Part shown: in pieces, positions 60,490 through 64,000 of the stretch | How positions within the stretch are numbered: position 1 is the stretch's first letter | Layout: each line of letters begins with the position of its first letter | Assembly (NCBI GenBank): GCA_964007475.1 | Contig: OZ023274.1 | Location: forward strand, 25,821,090-25,885,089 | DNA length: 64,000 bases | Direction of reading: 5' to 3' | Source: Hybos culiciformis | Lineage: Eukaryota > Arthropoda > Insecta > Diptera > Hybotidae | Position numbers and translations under genes: made by a program | The notes under the pieces: model-generated | Databases searched by the model: none | The model's input: only the letters and a program-made list of their open reading frames with translations | What the model was told of the DNA's origin: nothing

Positions 60490-63400
60490 GTAAGTAGAAT
60501 ATCGAATTTTGTTTTTTTTTGTTAATTTTATTTAAATTTTAAACAAAAGAAATATAAAATCTGTAAGGAAAACATATTAAATTGAAAAAAGAATTTTGGA
60601 AAATCCAGTTCAAACGTTAGGAAAATTTTTCTTTTTTTTAAATGAAGAAAATCCTTTAAACATTTTTTTATTATTATTTTTAATATATAAAATTGTAACC
60701 TAATTTTTCATTAGAAAATTTAGAAACAAACTCACGGCTTCTCCACCTGTTTTTTGATAAGTTTATTTATAAATTCTAATATATAAAGAAAATAGTTTTG
60801 TCCAATGATCGAAGAAAAGTTGTAAATAAATATATTATAATCACTATTTAGTATTTAAAGTTCAGAACTCGAAAGCAAAAATTTCTTTTTCAAATAAGAT
60901 ATAATGTAGTTAATAAATACCCGAATTTCTAGAGGGCAATAATTGTGGTATTCTACCAATAAAATCAATATCAAATATAACTTAAAAAAAACATTTCAAA
61001 AACATAATTTTTGGCGTTTTTAAGAGTATTTAAGCGAGATTTTGTAAACCCTCAATTCTTCACAATTTTATTCAATCCTATTTATTTTTACATATATATG
61101 TACTATATAATTTTTAAGCTTATGCCATTAACTTCCTTTTCTTCTATGTCATTTAAGGTTATTTATGTTATAACTTGAATATGCTAAAATGATCAATTTT
61201 AGGAAAATTTATAATTTGTATATAAAATATCCTGAAGATTATCAGTGACTTATACTATCTATAGAAATAAAAAATACATAATGAATTGTCAAATAATGAT
61301 TTTTTTTACATCTTAATATACTTATTTCATCTGATATTTTTGTACTAATTTCTTCACAAATTCGAATATGGAGAAGCTTAGAATATTCAAAAACTAAAGA
61401 AAATATAAAATAGTTTTCATGAGGTATTTTATTTGAAACTTTTATTTAAAACCAAAAGGTTTTCACATCCATCCGAAAAGATTGCTCACATAAAATAATA
61501 GCTGACTTTTAAATGAGAACCAAATAACTCTCTGAAAAGAATTACAAATTTATAAGCTTCGGGTTTAAATAAAGTTTCGCAAATGTTTATAAATTGTTGT
61601 TGAGTTAAAGGAGGCTTATCATACAAAAAATTTAGTTGTTTTAAAGTTGAGTTAAATGTGAGTTAAATCAGGTTCACCTGATAAAACCCAGCATTGTTTA
61701 TTTAGATTAAATGAATATGTTCTGATTACGTAAAAAATTTATCGGTTGGGCAGGTACGTTTGAATAATTAAAAAAAAATAAAAAACAAAATGGCTAAAAA
61801 AAAGCATAAAAATAAAATAATTTTTTTTTTGCAATTTTTATTTATCGAATTTTAATTTTAAATTAATTAATTCACTTATAGAATTTTTTTATATGATTTT
61901 TAAATTATTTTTGATTAAGTTTTATTCACTAATTTTTATTTAGAAAATAATAAAAAAAAAAAATAAGAAAACAACAAAATTAACCCTGGTTAAAAAAAAT
62001 CAGCAATTTTCAATTGAGGGATAACCTGATTTAATTTATGAATAAAATTCCTAGTTTGGAAAGCCTATAATATCGATTAAATTAATCAAAAACATTTTTG
62101 TCAAAGTAGATTATGTGTTAATTTAAACCTAAAATTTAATATTTTCATTTTTAGAATCCTGGCTTAAAGCTTCAGATCTTAATGCCATTATGGCCTTATG
62201 TTCTTTCTGATAGAACATAAAGGCATAATTCTCGCATGATATGAAATCTTTTTTTTCCCAAAATTTGGGACAAAAACCGGTGCCATGCTATAAGCCCTAA
62301 CGAAATAAGACCTAATACGTTTTATTTCCCATTTAGATGAGAAATAACGCCTAATTCGTCGATTTTATAAATCTCTTCTGAATGTGAAATAAAACCTATT
62401 TATTTTTTTATAAACTTGAGTATTAAGGCCTAATTTATTTTTCACACAGGAATTAAAAAAAAATCAACATGAAGAATTAACCATGAAACTGGGCATACGG
62501 AAACTGTGCATACATTCACACTTTCACGCAGCGAATGGGTCGCGACAGCGGTCACATATTGTGCACAACAGCTTTTCCATACATTTTGTACGGCCAATTT
62601 TCTTTTTCACCCGATTTGACCTATTTTTTTTAAATTTATTGAATTAACCTGAGTATACAAAGTTTTGATATCTATAATTACTTACTTGATTTAAAGTAAT
62701 ATGTAATTTTTTTGGAAAAGGTCAAATTACTTACTTGATTTCTATTCTTTCTAAATTATCACAAGTTATAATTATAATAATCATAATTAATTAAATATTG
62801 TTTTTTTTTTCAAGGATACGATTATCTTTACCCATCTTTATCCATATTAAACAATTTTAAACCCGCATTGTTTTATCATTATTACTTTTTATCTAAAGGA
62901 ACATAATGCCATTTGGCTCTATGTCTCACACGAAACTTTTTTTATGAGGGGCATAAGACGATTATGGCGTTGAAACCTATGTCTTTATGTCAGATCACCA
63001 AAATTTAAAACACAAATTTTGTAAAAATTGTGAATAAACTATATTATTTCATTAGAAGATATTTTGCAATATTATACTCTTTTTTATTCTAAAGTGACGA
63101 AAAATTTCTCATAATTGTATCTAAGGTGAGATCGCACTGAGTATAATTTAGAAAACAAAATTCTTCTCCCAAAAGAAGACCAGGGAAACTAAAAATTTAA
63201 CACACATTGAGATTTTCTTGAAAATCAATGAATTATTTTAAATATTGTATTTTTTTTTTTTTTTCAATGTTTATTTCAACCTGGTAAACATTAGACGGAG
63301 AAAGTGTTTTACATTTTCAGAAGGCTATTTTTTGTTTTTTTTTTTTTGTATTTAGTTGCTCCTTTTTTGTGTCATGGTATTGAAGAAAAACGAAAATTTT

Positions 63401-64000
63401 ACTTATTTTTTTTTTTGCATGTTAGTAATAAAAAAAATTTCTTTGATTTTCTTTAATTATAATCAAAAATTATTTTTTTATTGTGTTCTTTTAACAAAAC
63501 ACGCAAAATCTGAAAGTTACCAAAAGTCGCACACTTTCCTAAAAGGGTCAGTTTATTTACAAAAAAAATTTTTAAAAACCTATTTTATATGAATTCTCCA
63601 AACAGTTTTACGTTTTCAAACTAAAAATTCAAATAATTTTGGAATTTTTCCTTACAGTAAATTTATAATTTCTTTTTTATCGTATGGGGTAAAAGCTTAA
63701 TGGAAAACATTGATTTTTTTTCTTAATACTTATCGTTACAAATTTTATTTATAAATCTTCATTACACGCATCAAAACTCAATACTTTCTCAATCCTAAAA
63801 GTATTTTATGTGCAGTGGATTGTTACGGTTCCTATATATTATACGACTACAGGGGCCAAACGTCATTTACTTTAGTTTTAGAAACCTTTTTACAAAAATG
63901 TTCTTCAAAAAAATAAAATCGGTTAATTACCGAAATAAATAAGTGGTCAACTTTATTATTTGTTGAAGACCACAATAATATTGTGTTCAAATTAAGCGAG
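60490..64000. other. first coding-region intron of the doublecortin gene (incomplete)
   Basis: It begins GTAAGT and no convincing continuation of the doublecortin fold appears before the window ends, so the intron is at least 3.5 kb. It holds a probable inverted-repeat element (62162-62998). Other open frames have no family signal. Confidence 0.65.
62162..62998. mobile_element. possible inverted-repeat element with diverged internal units
   Basis: AGATCTTAATGCCATTATGG and ACATAAAGGCATAA near the left recur in inverse sense near the right (GGCATAAGACGATTATGGCG, TCTTTATGTCAGATC). Inside, GAAATAAGACCTAATACG (62300), GAAATAACGCCTAATTCG (62341), GAAATAAAACCTATTT (62387) and ATTAAGGCCTAATTTA (62424) look like diverged tandem units 37-46 bp apart. 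No target duplication was recognised. Confidence 0.35.

Overview
The window is a very AT-rich piece of an animal nuclear genome. GT-AG introns, long A/T tracts, many non-autonomous DNA transposons and two recognisable metazoan gene families point to an insect. The species cannot be named from sequence alone. There is no bacterial or organellar signal, no intact tRNA or rRNA gene and no CRISPR array.

Positions 1-40953 (+ strand) hold the 3' part of one large gene for a single-pass membrane protein built from Ig, DB-module and fibronectin type III domains. I could join 16 coding exons with GT/AG borders and continuous reading phase, giving 1446 complete residues after the split codon at the 5' edge. 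The order is Ig - Ser/Thr linker - DB - Fn3 - DB - Fn3 - DB - Fn3 - Fn3 - Ig - Ig - DB - Fn3 - transmembrane helix - 106-residue tail with NPSY and YEEF motifs. This matches the nematode IGDB-type proteins and, from memory, Drosophila CG17839. The signal peptide and any earlier domains lie left of the window. Introns range from 67 bp to 12.9 kb. The long ones carry transposons and one striking tandem array.

Positions 40954-59586 are intergenic and presumably include the 3' UTR of the first gene and untranslated leader or promoter DNA of the second. This stretch holds a cluster of nested inverted-repeat elements (43.05-45.4 kb) and a clean hAT-type MITE with an 8-bp target duplication (56.47-56.91 kb).

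Positions 59587-60489 are the first coding exon of a doublecortin-domain protein: about 220 disordered residues with poly-Asn and poly-Gln runs, then one doublecortin domain cut by an intron. Its remaining exons lie right of the window. DCX-EMAP is the best guess, DCX/DCLK the alternative.

The two genes share no evident pathway: one is a cell-surface adhesion or receptor-like protein, the other a microtubule-binding protein. The most interesting observations are a tandem array in intron 10 in which 7 of 9 full units carry a pyrimidine-tract CAG|GTAAT motif like a recursive-splicing ratchet point; a nested MITE whose empty site is shown by a sister copy 1.3 kb away; a MADF-like peptide remnant inside that MITE family; and the tyrosine motifs in the receptor tail.
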